Notes: a model not told the origin generated them from the sequence alone. Shown: positions 52,745 to 63,614, numbered from the stretch's first letter. The stretch: 64,000 nt of DNA from Lichenifustis flavocetrariae (GCF_026130545.1 NZ_JAMOIM010000014.1:62001-126000), one strand, 5' to 3'. Program-made: numbers and translations.

Positions 52745-53875
52745 ATGACCGCATCCTACTCCGCTCACCGCGTCGTCGTCGTCGGTGGCGGCGTCTTCGG
52801 GGTCTCGTCGGCCCTCCAACTGGCCCGTCTCGGCGTCGGCGTGACCCTGGTGACACAAGGCGGTTTCGCCGACGGGGCGTCGGGACGTTCGTTGTCATGG
52901 CTCAACTCGTCACGGATGCGCTCGGCCGCCTATCATCAGCTTCGGATGATCGGCATCGACCGGTACAGGACGCTGGCGGCCAGACATACGGACGCGACGT
53001 GGTTGCGCTTCGATGGCGGTCTGACCTGGGATGCCGACGATGCCGGGAACGGGATCGTCGCAGCTCATGCTCACGAACGCAGCATCGGCTACGATGCCAG
53101 GCTGCTGTCAAAGGATGACGTGGCGGCCGTGACGCCTGGCGTCGATGCCCGGGCGATCACGACGAAGGGGGCGATCTTCAATCCCGGCGAAGGATGGGTC
53201 GATCTTCCATCCCTGATCGACCTCCTCCTGGCCGAATTCGCGGCGCTCGGGGGGCGGCAGGTCGCTCATGCCGGACGTACGAAGGTCGACCTCGCTGGAG
53301 GGAGGGTGGTCGGCGTCAGTACGGTCGAGGCGGGTCGCTTCGAGGCCGACGCGCTGCTCCTCGCGACCGGCCCGGCCGTGCCGAGCATCGTGGCCGAAGT
53401 CGGGATCACGATTCCGGATGCCACCCCCATTTCGCTGCTGGTCAAGACAAAACCCGTCGACCATGCTTTGCGGGCCGTCCTGAACACGCCCCGGGTCGCC
53501 ATCCGGCCGACCCCGACAGGCGCGCTCGTGCTCGACTCCGGCTGGTCGGAGGAGGAGGTCGTGACACGACCGGACGGGACCTATGCGGTGCAGGATAGCA
53601 CCGTTCAAGGCCTGCTCGATGAAGCCTCGGCGGTTCTCGAAGGCAATCCTCGGCTTGTCCTCGACTCCTACGGGGTTGGCCCGAAGCCGATTCCGTTGGA
53701 CGGCGAACCGGTTTTCGGCCCCCTTCAAGGGATTCCGAACTATCACGTGGCCTTCAGCCACAGCGGGGCGACGCTCGGCCTGATCGCCGGGGAACTGTTG
53801 GCTCAGGAGATCGCGTCGGGCGAGCCTCACCCGCTCCTGGCGAGTTTTCGCGCCGCACGTTTCGCGCCGAAGTAG
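52745..53875 (+). CDS. FAD-dependent oxidoreductase (DAO family)
   Basis: A 376-residue D-amino-acid-oxidase-fold flavoprotein: VVVVGGGVFGVSSALQLARL (FAD dinucleotide motif), GASGRSLSWLNSSRMRSAAY, then LLLATGPAVPSIVAE and HVAFSHSGATLGLIAGELLA at the C-terminus. Family members oxidise C-N bonds of amino acids, sarcosine, or fructosyl amines. Last gene of the operon. With the family-3 transporter and sugar-type dehydrogenase it suggests a sugar-amino-acid conjugate as substrate (inference). Confidence 0.9.
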   Translation: MTASYSAHRVVVVGGGVFGVSSALQLARLGVGVTLVTQGGFADGASGRSLSWLNSSRMRSAAYHQLRMIGIDRYRTLAARHTDATWLRFDGGLTWDADDAGNGIVAAHAHERSIGYDARLLSKDDVAAVTPGVDARAITTKGAIFNPGEGWVDLPSLIDLLLAEFAALGGRQVAHAGRTKVDLAGGRVVGVSTVEAGRFEADALLLATGPAVPSIVAEVGITIPDATPISLLVKTKPVDHALRAVLNTPRVAIRPTPTGALVLDSGWSEEEVVTRPDGTYAVQDSTVQGLLDEASAVLEGNPRLVLDSYGVGPKPIPLDGEPVFGPLQGIPNYHVAFSHSGATLGLIAGELLAQEIASGEPHPLLASFRAARFAPK

Positions 53876-53959
53876 TGCGTCAGCACCGCACGAACCGCTA
53901 GATCGCCGCTCTTATCGCCGGCTTCGATCTTCGAAACGGCGGGAAGCGCCACCACTGGG

Positions 53960-55612
53960 TCATCCGCACACTCTCAGGATTTCGCCCACGGTGGTCTGCC
54001 CGCGCGCGGCCTTGTCCAGCCCATCCTCAAGCATGGTCGTGGTTCCGGCCTGACGCGCCGCAGCCAGAAGGGCCTGCGCGTCCGCCTTGCTGCCGATGAG
54101 GCTTCTCACCGTGCTGTCGGCAGCCACGACTTCGAAGACGCCGATCCGGCCTCGGAAGCCCGTCTGGCCGCAGGCCGGGCAGCCCATGGCCTTGCGGTAC
54201 TCCATGCCCGTGGGGAGCGGGAGATTCCGGCTTCGGCAAAGCGCCGCGGCGGCTTCGCTCTGCTCGGGATCGGGGGCGTGGCATCGTTCGCAGAGGCGTC
54301 GCACGAGGCGCTGGCCGACCACGCCCCGCAGGCTCGCGGCGATGAGGAATGGCTCGACCCCCATGTCGGCGAGGCGCACCACTGCGTCCACGGCCGAGTT
54401 GGTGTGAAGCGTCGTCAGCACCAGATGGCCGGTCAGCGCGGCCTGGATGCCGATCTGCGCCGTCTCGCCGTCGCGCATCTCGCCCACCATGATGACGTCG
54501 GGATCGTGGCGCAGGAACGACCGCAGGGCGGTCGCGAAGGTCAGCCCGATCGCCGGTTTGATCTGCGTCTGGTGGATGCCCGGCAACTGATACTCGATCG
54601 GATCTTCCACGGTGACGATCTTGCGTGTCGGCTGGTTCAGGAGCGAGATCGCGGTCGCCAGTGTCGTGGTCTTGCCGCTTCCGGTCGGGCCGGTGACGAT
54701 GAGCACGCCATGCGGCTCGGCGAGCAGCCGTTCGAGAGCGCCGCGCACGGCCGCCGACATGCCGATACGGGCGAAGTCGAGCAATTTGGCATCCTTGAGC
54801 AGGATGCGGCACACCGCTGTCTCGCCATACATGGTCGGCATCACGGCGACGCGAAGGTCGGCTTCGGTGTTGCGGATCATCACGGCCGCGCGCCCGTCCT
54901 GCGGGAGCCGCCGCTCGGAAATATCGAGATTGGCCAGGATCTTCACGCGCGAGATCACGGCCGGGGCGGCGCTCTTCGGCAGCACCTGATCGAGGCGCAG
55001 CAGGCCGTCGACCCGCAGACGGATCTGCAGTTCCTCGCGGCCCGTCTCGAAATGTATATCGGTCGCGCCGCTGTCGAGCGCGCGTTCGAGGATCCCATCG
55101 ATGGCACGCACGACCGGCGCCCCGCGCGCGAGATCCTGCAACGCCTCGATCGTATCCGGCTCCGCGACATCCACCCCGGCGAGCGTCGGCCGGGCCTCGA
55201 TCGATCGCTCCCGTCCGAGGCGCGCGAACAGAAGGTCGAGTTCCTCGATGGAGAGGACACAGAGGGGTGGCGCCTGTCCAAGCGCGAGATTGACGGCGGC
55301 GATAGAGTCGCGGTCGCCGGGATCGGCCACCGCGAGACGGAGGCCCGTGCCGGCATCAAGCGGCAGCAGGTGGGCCTCGCGAAGGAACGGCAGCGACAAC
55401 GCCTCGATCGGGAACCGCGCCTGTTCGAGAGTCTCGACATCGAGCCGGGGCAGATCGTGGAACGCGGCGACGAGCCGTGCCAGTTCATCTCCGCCCAGGC
55501 GCCCCTCGCGCCACACATCGGACAGGCGGAGCGGGCCGGGCCGGGCCGCGGCGGCGCCAAGATCGACGCCGCAGGACGCCGCGAAATCCACGAAGGTTTC
55601 GTGTCGGGTCAT
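53960..55612 (-). CDS. gspE: Type II secretion / type IV pilus assembly ATPase (GspE/PilB family)
   Basis: A 550-residue secretion ATPase: an N-terminal domain to about residue 150, then DIHFETGREELQIRLRVDGL, Walker A IVTGPTGSGKTTTLATAISL, the Asp box VTVEDPIEYQLPGIHQTQI, Walker B DPDVIMVGEMRDGETAQIG, the His box TTLHTNSAVDAVVRLADMGV and the zinc-binding tetracysteine CERCHAP...GCPACGQTGF. All motifs are intact. No other secretion gene is recognised in the window, so it is either orphan or served by genes elsewhere. Confidence 0.93.
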   Translation of the reverse strand: MTRHETFVDFAASCGVDLGAAAARPGPLRLSDVWREGRLGGDELARLVAAFHDLPRLDVETLEQARFPIEALSLPFLREAHLLPLDAGTGLRLAVADPGDRDSIAAVNLALGQAPPLCVLSIEELDLLFARLGRERSIEARPTLAGVDVAEPDTIEALQDLARGAPVVRAIDGILERALDSGATDIHFETGREELQIRLRVDGLLRLDQVLPKSAAPAVISRVKILANLDISERRLPQDGRAAVMIRNTEADLRVAVMPTMYGETAVCRILLKDAKLLDFARIGMSAAVRGALERLLAEPHGVLIVTGPTGSGKTTTLATAISLLNQPTRKIVTVEDPIEYQLPGIHQTQIKPAIGLTFATALRSFLRHDPDVIMVGEMRDGETAQIGIQAALTGHLVLTTLHTNSAVDAVVRLADMGVEPFLIAASLRGVVGQRLVRRLCERCHAPDPEQSEAAAALCRSRNLPLPTGMEYRKAMGCPACGQTGFRGRIGVFEVVAADSTVRSLIGSKADAQALLAAARQAGTTTMLEDGLDKAARGQTTVGEILRVCG

Positions 55613-55941
55613 GAAGCCTTCACTCCCAATCCAGGATGAAGAAGGGACTGTCCGATCCGCGTCCCTCGGCGATCACGGCGTCGCGGGTCGCCTGGGCCAG
55701 AAGCGCAGGTCGGCTGGCCGTCCGGGTTCATCACCGTGAGGATCTTGGACAGAATTGCGGCCTCATCGCGGTTCACCCCGGCAAAGACGAGGAACTCAAG
55801 TTTAACGTAGGCGCGTCCGCCGTAGGGTTGCTCTTCGGCGCGGATATCCGCTCGTCGGTTCTGTCGAGACGGCGCAGCTACAGCGCGGCACACAAGGCCA
55901 AGGTTCTGCGACGTCACGATGACAGCCTTGAGTCGTGACAC
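55609..55941 (-). pseudogene. Possible decayed gene upstream of gspE (GspK-like C-terminus?)
   Basis: A minus-strand frame ends exactly on the gspE start (ATGA). Its middle part, YVKLEFLVFAGVNRDEAAIL, looks coding, but its last 45 residues are Arg/Gly-rich and implausible. In another frame the same DNA reads SRPALLAQATRDAVIAEGRG, then SDSPFFILDWE and a stop at about 55620, a tail reminiscent of minor pseudopilin GspK. A frameshift near 55705-55720 would join the two. Weak evidence. Confidence 0.25.
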
Positions 55942-56057
55942 CAGTCTGATGTCGGCCAGCCCGCCATTGTTCTCGGTTTCGAATGTGCGAAGTTCTTTCG
56001 GGTAGAGATGCCGACCGGGTCAGTCAGGCTGGACGGCGCTAAAGCGGTCGAGATGAC
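55942..56057. other. Gap between the possible remnant and recG, nothing recognised
   Basis: If the fragment at 55609-55941 is not a gene, the noncoding gap between gspE and recG is 445 bases. No hairpin terminator or tRNA-like sequence was found in it. Confidence 0.35.
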
Positions 56058-58154
<2,097 letters not shown>

Positions 58155-58339
58155 CGCGGCTCGGAAAGGCTGCGCCTTGATAGCGCAAGGCGGCGGACCA
58201 GGGGAACAGGGCTCGGATGGCCGAAACCGTCCTTCATGCGATCCGGACCGAACGAGACGGTTCGAGGAATCATTTTAGATCTTCGTCAGGATCGTGATGG
58301 CATCGTTCCAGCATGAGAGCAAAAGAACGGACGTGATGG

Positions 58340-59509
58340 ATGTCGTCGTGGCGAAACACGGATCCTGACCGCCACGTCAGCCGCCGCGATCCGCGCGTCG
58401 ATCTGCTGCGGGGATTGGCTCTCATCATGATCTTCTTCGATCATATCCCTTATAATTCCCTGTCGAATTTAACGCTGCGGTGCTTCGGCTTCAGCGATGC
58501 CGCAGAGGTCTTCGTGTTTCTGGCGGGTTATTCGGGCTTTCTGGTCTATTCGCGCGTGTTCGAGCAGCGGGGTGTTGGCGCCGGATTGCGGAAGATCGCG
58601 ATGCGCTGTGTGTCGATCTGGGGCGCACATGCGATGCTGCTTCTCACGACAGCCGTGGTGTTGATCCTCAGATACCTCTGCAACGGGCGACCGCCGACAG
58701 AGCTCAACCCGCTGATCCAGGACGGGCTCGCCGGTATCATACGAGGATTGAGTTTGCAGGCGCAGCCAGCCTATCTCGATATTCTGCCGCTCTACATCGT
58801 CTTCGTCTTGACTTTGCCGCTGATCATCTTCGGGCTGCAACGTAGCCTCTGGGCGACGCTTGCCGTATCGCTGGCTGTCTACGGGACAGCCATCCTGACG
58901 CATAGGAACCTGCCCAATCAAATTGACGCGCGCGCTGCTGCGGCGGCCTGGTCCTTCAATCCGTTCACATGGCAGGTGGTCTATGTGGCGGGAGCCGCAG
59001 CAGGCCTCGGCATCCGGCGCCGCACGTCCTGGATCATCACGCCGCCCCCTGCCGCCAGGCTCCTCTGCGGCGCCTATCTCGTCTACGCGTTCATTGCCGC
59101 GGACGGCTGGAACCAGTGGCCGTCGCTGGCCGAGGCCATGTTTCCGCGCAGTGCGCTCGACACCGACTGGAAGGTGTTGGCGCCGCCGTGGCGCGTGCTG
59201 CACGGCCTTGCGTTCCTCTACCTTATCCTGACCTCCTCACGTTTCGCCGCGGCGGCCTCCTGGCCGGCGCTGAACTCCCTCACGGCCTGCGGACGTCACT
59301 CCTTGACTATTTTTTCGGCCGGCTGCCTCCTCGCCCTGATAGGCCGGATCGCCTTCCAGGACCTTGGGCGACAACCCGTCGTGCAGATCGCCGTCAACCT
59401 CACCGGTCTCGCGGGGCACCTCGGCCTGGCCATCTGGCTCGATCGAAACCGGAAGGTGACTGCGAGGCCCTCTGACTTCGCGATGGCCCACGCTTCACAG
59501 GGGATCTGA
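58340..59509 (+). CDS. OpgC-like membrane acyltransferase
   Basis: A 389-residue integral-membrane protein with about ten hydrophobic spans. The N-terminus reads RRDPRVDLLRGLALIMIFFD, HIPYNSLSNLTLRCFGFSDA, AEVFVFLAGYSGFLVYSRVF, the pattern of OpgC proteins, which add succinyl groups to osmoregulated periplasmic glucans. Many OpgC-type proteins outside enterobacteria act on other envelope glycans. The gene is divergent from recG and is followed four bases later by an SGNH hydrolase. Confidence 0.88.
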   Translation: MSSWRNTDPDRHVSRRDPRVDLLRGLALIMIFFDHIPYNSLSNLTLRCFGFSDAAEVFVFLAGYSGFLVYSRVFEQRGVGAGLRKIAMRCVSIWGAHAMLLLTTAVVLILRYLCNGRPPTELNPLIQDGLAGIIRGLSLQAQPAYLDILPLYIVFVLTLPLIIFGLQRSLWATLAVSLAVYGTAILTHRNLPNQIDARAAAAAWSFNPFTWQVVYVAGAAAGLGIRRRTSWIITPPPAARLLCGAYLVYAFIAADGWNQWPSLAEAMFPRSALDTDWKVLAPPWRVLHGLAFLYLILTSSRFAAAASWPALNSLTACGRHSLTIFSAGCLLALIGRIAFQDLGRQPVVQIAVNLTGLAGHLGLAIWLDRNRKVTARPSDFAMAHASQGI

Positions 59510-59512
59510 ACC

Positions 59513-60370
59513 GTGCTGCGACGGCGCATGACATCGACCTTTCGCTTTCTGCTCGGCATCTGTGTCATCCTCCTGCCGGCCTTTTTCCTTTTTCACTCTC
59601 CGATCGCCGCCCGGATGGGTGACACACGGAGCAATTCCGCCGCGCCACCGACGCGGTCACGCCCTGGTGCGTTCCAGATCGTCGCCTTCGGTTCCTCCAC
59701 TACGCGCGGCTATGGGGCGAGCAGCGAGGCATCGACCTACCCGGCGCAGCTCCAGATGCTGTTCGCCAAATCCGAGCCCGCGGGTCCGCTGGTCGACGTC
59801 GTCAACCGGGGCATCAACGGCGAGGACGTGGATGCGATGCTGCGGCGCCTCAACGGGGACGTCCTTTCACGCCGGCCCAACCTTATCATCTGGCAGCTCG
59901 GCAGCAACGACGCGCTGCACGGCCACGCGTTGGAGACCTTCCCGGACAAATTGCGTCAAGGCCTGAGAGCGATGCGTGCGGCTGGAAGCGCCGTCATCCT
60001 GATCGGTCCACAATGGAACCCGGACCCGACCGCCATGACCAAGCTGACCGTCTACGCCGACACCATCAGAGCCGTGGCGCGGGACGAGAATGTCGCGTTC
60101 ATCGATCGTCTAACGCTGATGCCTCGATGGGTGCGCGACAAGCTGATCCGTCCGGAAGACCTGATCGGCCAGGACGGAGTCCACATGACCGACAGCGGAT
60201 ACCGGCTGCTTGCAGAGGCCGCCTACGAGACGATCCTGGCCACAACGCCCCAACTTCGGACATCGACTCAAACTGATGTAGGACGAAGCAAAGCCCCCGA
60301 AGTCCATTCTGAGCGTGGAGATGCCTCGCCGCGTGGTCTGTCGGCGTTCGAGGCCAAACTTCACTGTTGA
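59513..60370 (+). CDS. SGNH/GDSL-family hydrolase, exported
   Basis: A 285-residue esterase-type protein with an N-terminal membrane/signal segment (FRFLLGICVILLPAFFLFHS). SGNH blocks: IVAFGSSTTRGYGASSEAST (nucleophile Ser), VNRGINGEDVDAMLRRL, WQLGSNDALHG (Asn) and GQDGVHMTDSGYRLLAEAAY (Asp-His). GTG at 59513 is three bases after the OpgC stop; an ATG at 59528 is an alternative. Pairing with an acyltransferase suggests removal or editing of acyl groups on an envelope glycan (inference). Confidence 0.87.
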   Translation: MLRRRMTSTFRFLLGICVILLPAFFLFHSPIAARMGDTRSNSAAPPTRSRPGAFQIVAFGSSTTRGYGASSEASTYPAQLQMLFAKSEPAGPLVDVVNRGINGEDVDAMLRRLNGDVLSRRPNLIIWQLGSNDALHGHALETFPDKLRQGLRAMRAAGSAVILIGPQWNPDPTAMTKLTVYADTIRAVARDENVAFIDRLTLMPRWVRDKLIRPEDLIGQDGVHMTDSGYRLLAEAAYETILATTPQLRTSTQTDVGRSKAPEVHSERGDASPRGLSAFEAKLHC

Positions 60371-60484
60371 TCGCACTCGCGCCGCGCCAGGCTGCGTTCG
60401 ACAGGTGGCAGCGGCATGATTATTGGACGGCGTCGCGGTGGCCGGCCGCGACCGGCGCGGCCCATGATCCGAGAGGTTTTTTCG

Positions 60485-61114
60485 ATGACGACAGAACCCG
60501 AAATGCCGCTGAACCTGGTCTGGCCGGTCGATGTGGCCGGTCTGCGCATCGACCTGCCGATCGTTCCCATCAAGCCCGATTTCGCCATTTCGCTCATGAT
60601 GATCATCGACCTCGGGGTGCGGTTCGGGGCCCATGTGGGTCAGAAGCTTGCGGAGCGTTGCGCGCCGCTCCGGCCCGACGTCGTCGTCGGTGCGGCGACC
60701 CTGGGGATTCCGGTCGCGATCGAAGTGTCGCGGGCGCTCGGCCTCGACGACTACGTCATCTTGCAGAAATCGCCCAAGATTCATCTCGGCGACGCGCTGA
60801 CCGAGCGGATCTCGTCGATCACCTCGAAAGGCGAGCAGACACTGTTGCTCGACCGCCGCTCAGTCCCCTTGCTGAAAGGCCGGCGTGTGCTCTTCGTCGA
60901 CGATGTGATCGCCACGGGATCCAGCGTCCGAGGCGCCCTGCGGCTGCTGCGCGCGGCCGGCGCCGATGTGGTCGGGATTGGCTGTGTCCTGACCGAGGCC
61001 CATGACTGGCGGGACGTGCTCGGCGCCGACGCGGCGCTGGTGCATGGCCTGGCCCATATCCCACAGTTCATGCCGGGTCCGGACGGCTGGACGCCCATTC
61101 AAGCGACAGTCTGA
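60485..61114 (+). CDS. Phosphoribosyltransferase family protein (adenine/xanthine PRT-like)
   Basis: A 209-residue type I PRTase. The PRPP-binding motif is RRVLFVDDVIATGSSVRGAL; upstream, DVVVGAATLGIPVAIEVSRA and DDYVILQKSPKIHLGDALTE give the base-side half. It resembles Apt/Xpt-like proteins, but the base specificity is not certain. The ATG at 60485 has GAGAGG eight bases upstream; an ATG at 60464 is in frame. Likely nucleobase salvage in the cytoplasm. Confidence 0.85.
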   Translation: MTTEPEMPLNLVWPVDVAGLRIDLPIVPIKPDFAISLMMIIDLGVRFGAHVGQKLAERCAPLRPDVVVGAATLGIPVAIEVSRALGLDDYVILQKSPKIHLGDALTERISSITSKGEQTLLLDRRSVPLLKGRRVLFVDDVIATGSSVRGALRLLRAAGADVVGIGCVLTEAHDWRDVLGADAALVHGLAHIPQFMPGPDGWTPIQATV

Positions 61115-61182
61115 GGGCGCGCTCCGGTTGACCTCGGACGGCGCCGATGCTTCCACCCTCGTCCCGAGACCCCGAGGGTGAA

Positions 61183-61515
61183 ATGATCGGCAAATTGATA
61201 ATTGTGGCCGCCGCTACGGCTCTTTCAACCGCAAGCGTGTCCGCAACGGACACGTCACGCGAGCGAAGCTGGCATGACGTGAAATGCGTCCGCTACAAGC
61301 GCGCCTGGTCGCAGGCGCTGGCGCACCAAGGACCGCAGGGCTTGGGGCGGGCATTTCTCGACAGCCATGCAGCCTTCCTGGCCTCGAACTGCACCCGGCG
61401 GGCCGATGTCTGCGCCCGCTCGCCCGAGGAACTGAAGCTTGCGAATACGATGGTGGTGCTGTCGATGAATGCCGGCACCGCCAGCACCTTCCCGCCCTTC
61501 TATTGTCGGCCGTAA
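61183..61515 (+). CDS. Small secreted protein, function unknown
   Basis: A 110-residue protein with a signal peptide (MIGKLIIVAAATALSTASVS). The mature part has four cysteines (HDVKCVRY, ASNCTRRADVCARS, FYCRP), which probably form two disulfides. GAGGG lies just before the ATG at 61183. It follows the PRTase by 68 bases and is convergent with yggU 15 bases away. No family recognised. Confidence 0.65.
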   Translation: MIGKLIIVAAATALSTASVSATDTSRERSWHDVKCVRYKRAWSQALAHQGPQGLGRAFLDSHAAFLASNCTRRADVCARSPEELKLANTMVVLSMNAGTASTFPPFYCRP

Positions 61516-61530
61516 CGCTTCTCCCCTGCC

Positions 61531-61863
61531 CTATGCCGGCCCGTTGGGGTCGGGCACCCACGCGTCGAGGCGCGGGAGAAGGCTGAGGGGATCACCGGCG
61601 AGATCGAGAATTTTCACGCGTGACCGCTCGCCGGACCGGATGGTGATATCGCTTTGCCGCAGCCCGAGTTGCGCGGCCAAGAACTTCGTCAGCGCGGCAT
61701 TGGCGGCCCCTTCAACCGGCGGCGCCACGAGCCGGACCTGGAGCACCGGGCGCCCGTCAGCTTCCGTCCGGACGCCGTCGAGACCGTTCCGGCTCGCACG
61801 AGGCGTGAGCCGCACGGCCAGTCCGACGCCATCAGGCTTGGGCCAATAGGGCTTGGTCGCCAT
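61531..61863 (-). CDS. yggU: DUF167 (YggU family) protein
   Basis: A 110-residue protein of the YggU/DUF167 fold: GVGLAVRLTPRASRNGLDGV, VLQVRLVAPPVEGAANAALT, then FLAAQLGLRQSDITIRSGER and RVKILDLAG. The family is widespread and of unknown function. In alphaproteobacteria it often sits near yggT, which is not here. The ATG at 61863 is 20 bases after the stop of the upstream flavin-fold gene, so they probably share a transcript. Confidence 0.9.
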   Translation of the reverse strand: MATKPYWPKPDGVGLAVRLTPRASRNGLDGVRTEADGRPVLQVRLVAPPVEGAANAALTKFLAAQLGLRQSDITIRSGERSRVKILDLAGDPLSLLPRLDAWVPDPNGPA

Positions 61864-61883
61864 CCCGACGTTCAGAGGACGTG

Positions 61884-62318
61884 CTATACTTTCACCTCGC
61901 CCTGCTGTTCCCCGTCCCAGTAATGGATCCGGGCGGCATGCACCTTGATGAGCACGAGGCCGGGCGTGTCGATGCCATCGGCAAACCATCGCTCGAGATC
62001 GGAGGTCCAATGCGCCTTGAACGCGGCCTTGTCGCGGATCAGTTCGGCCTGGCCCTCGACGGCGATCATCAGTCCCGGCTTGCCCAACAAGCTCTTGGGC
62101 CCTTGGAACGACAGGGCCACCTTCGGGTCGCGCCCGATATCCTTCACGGTCAGCGTGTCGTCCGACGTGAAGAAGAAACTGTCGCCCTGGTATTCGACGT
62201 CGCCGTTGTTGCTCATCGGCCGGCCCGCGATGGTGCCGCCTTCGCTATGGGTCGAGAGAAAACAGAAATCGAAGTCCTTCATCTTCTTGGCGATGTCGGA
62301 CAGGGTCCAGGAGCTCAT
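61884..62318 (-). CDS. Pyridoxamine 5'-phosphate oxidase-fold general stress protein
   Basis: A 144-residue split-barrel protein: WTLSDIAKKMKDFDFCFLST, RPMSNNGDVEYQGDSFFFTS, VALSFQGPKSLLGKPGLMIA, then HWTSDLERWFADGIDTPGLV and VHAARIHYWDGEQQG. Same superfamily as the 29804-30301 protein, but shorter and not a recent duplicate. AAGGAA is six bases before the ATG at 62318. It may bind a flavin or pyridoxine derivative; role in stress is by family only. Confidence 0.9.
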   Translation of the reverse strand: MSSWTLSDIAKKMKDFDFCFLSTHSEGGTIAGRPMSNNGDVEYQGDSFFFTSDDTLTVKDIGRDPKVALSFQGPKSLLGKPGLMIAVEGQAELIRDKAAFKAHWTSDLERWFADGIDTPGLVLIKVHAARIHYWDGEQQGEVKV

Positions 62319-62386
62319 GGGTGTTCCTTCGCGGTAAGGGCGATGGCCAACGCGCGCCGGGGCGGGAGGTTCAGGGCGTGGGGTTC

Positions 62387-63193
62387 ATGCCGCATCCCCT
62401 ATCACGCCCGTCCGGCAAGAAGGGAGAGCGCCGCAGCCATGTGCCGCAGGATTTCACGGACCTTCTCGCCAGACAGGCGCACGCCATGTTCGACGTGAGA
62501 CCTCTGCAGGACTTGAAAGGCTTCGACGAGGAGCGGTTCAAGCGGGACGGCATTGCCGCGCATCCGCCGATTTGCGGGCCGAACGGCGAATATTTCGGCC
62601 ATGAATGGTCGCGGTGGCGCTACGACACGCTTGATGCCCATATCGACGGCTGGCTCGCCACGCGCCAGGGCTGTGCTGCCATCCTCGACGTCGGCTGTGC
62701 GAGCGGCGTGACGGCCGCGCGCTTTGCCGGCGCGGGTCATGGGGTCACGGCCTTCGACATCGTCGATCCCGCAGGCGGCGCCCTCCCGGCGGGCGTCACG
62801 TTTCTCCAGGCCGATCTCCGCACGCTGTCCGCCGCTCAATTCGCGACCCCGTTCGACCTCATCCACGCCAGCCGCGTCCTCAATTTCCTCACGCTCGACG
62901 ACCTCGATCGCTTCTTCGGCTTCGTCACGGCGGCCCTGGCCCCCGAAGGCCGCCTTGCGGCGCGGTTCTTCGTGACGGACGCCCAGTCGGCCGAAATGCA
63001 AAGCCGCACCCGGCCCGGCACCCGACCTCCCGTGCCGCTCTACCCTGGACTCGTCGCCCATCACGTCGCCGAGGTTCATGCGCTGCTGCATGCGAACGGA
63101 CTGGAGATCGTGACGGGCTTCAGCGACGGACGGGTGGAGGTCGGGGTGGTGGCTCGGCCAGCCCCGAGGCATCACGGCGAACGCGATGCATGA
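62387..63193 (+). CDS. SAM-dependent methyltransferase (class I)
   Basis: Rossmann-fold methyltransferase core: AAILDVGCASGVTAARFAGA (SAM motif I), FDIVDPAGGALPAGVTFLQA, FDLIHASRVLNFLTLDDLDR and LAPEGRLAARFFVTDA. The N-terminal region (GEYFGHEWSRWRYDTLDAHI) does not name a substrate. The start is uncertain: ATG 62387, GTG 62441 and ATG 62486 are all in frame and none has a strong ribosome site. Protein length is therefore 235-268 residues. Confidence 0.8.
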   Translation: MPHPLSRPSGKKGERRSHVPQDFTDLLARQAHAMFDVRPLQDLKGFDEERFKRDGIAAHPPICGPNGEYFGHEWSRWRYDTLDAHIDGWLATRQGCAAILDVGCASGVTAARFAGAGHGVTAFDIVDPAGGALPAGVTFLQADLRTLSAAQFATPFDLIHASRVLNFLTLDDLDRFFGFVTAALAPEGRLAARFFVTDAQSAEMQSRTRPGTRPPVPLYPGLVAHHVAEVHALLHANGLEIVTGFSDGRVEVGVVARPAPRHHGERDA

Positions 63194-63218
63194 AGGAGAC
63201 TTTCGCACGGTACCGGCT

Positions 63219-63320
63219 CTCATTCCGGGGCGCCGAAGGCGAACCCGAAGCGGTGTGCTCAAGTGATCGCCGCCGAGGCACCCCGGTTCCGGATCTCCGC
63301 TGCGCTGCGTCCGGAATGAG
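63219..63320. repeat. Palindromic intergenic repeat, copy 1 (CTCATTCCGG...CCGGAATGAG)
   Basis: A unit of about 102 bases bounded by CTCATTCCGG and CCGGAATGAG. The right 45 bases (from CCCCGGTTCCGG through GGAATGAGGA) are identical to copy 2 at 63672-63774; the left part is similar but diverged. The terminal inverted repeats allow a long hairpin. It lies between convergent genes and may also end their transcripts. Confidence 0.85.
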
Positions 63321-63326
63321 GATGGT

Positions 63327-63614
63327 TCAGTTGTTGAGCGTGTGAAACAGGTCGGCCCAGCCTGGATTCACCGCCTCTATCAGAGCGATCTTCCAATCAC
63401 GACGCCACTTCTTCAGCTGCTTTTCCCGGGCGATAGCATCGACGATGCGCTCATGATCCTCCATCCAGACAAGCCGATGCACACCATAGCGCGCCGAGAA
63501 TCCCGGCGTGACGCCGCTCTTGTGCTCGACGATGCGACGCCCGAGATCCCGTGTGACGCCAAGGTACAACGTCCCGTAGGGCCGGCTCGACAGCAAACAG
63601 ACGTGGCACGGCAT
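63327..63614 (-). CDS. GIY-YIG nuclease superfamily protein
   Basis: A 95-residue single-domain protein of the YhbQ/UPF0213 type. The GIY-YIG core shows as VCLLSSRPYGTLYLGVTRDL, RRIVEHKSGVTPGFSARYGV, the metal-ligand Glu in VDAIAREKQLKKWRRDWKI and a terminal NPGWADLF. The two signature tyrosine-glycine elements are partly substituted, as is usual here (LSSRPYGTLYLG). It is flanked on both sides, within about 60 bases, by copies of one palindromic repeat. Confidence 0.9.
   Translation of the reverse strand: MPCHVCLLSSRPYGTLYLGVTRDLGRRIVEHKSGVTPGFSARYGVHRLVWMEDHERIVDAIAREKQLKKWRRDWKIALIEAVNPGWADLFHTLNN

Noticed and set aside
54278-55639. A 453-codon open frame antisense to gspE
   Set aside because: Shadow of a fully motif-complete secretion ATPase.
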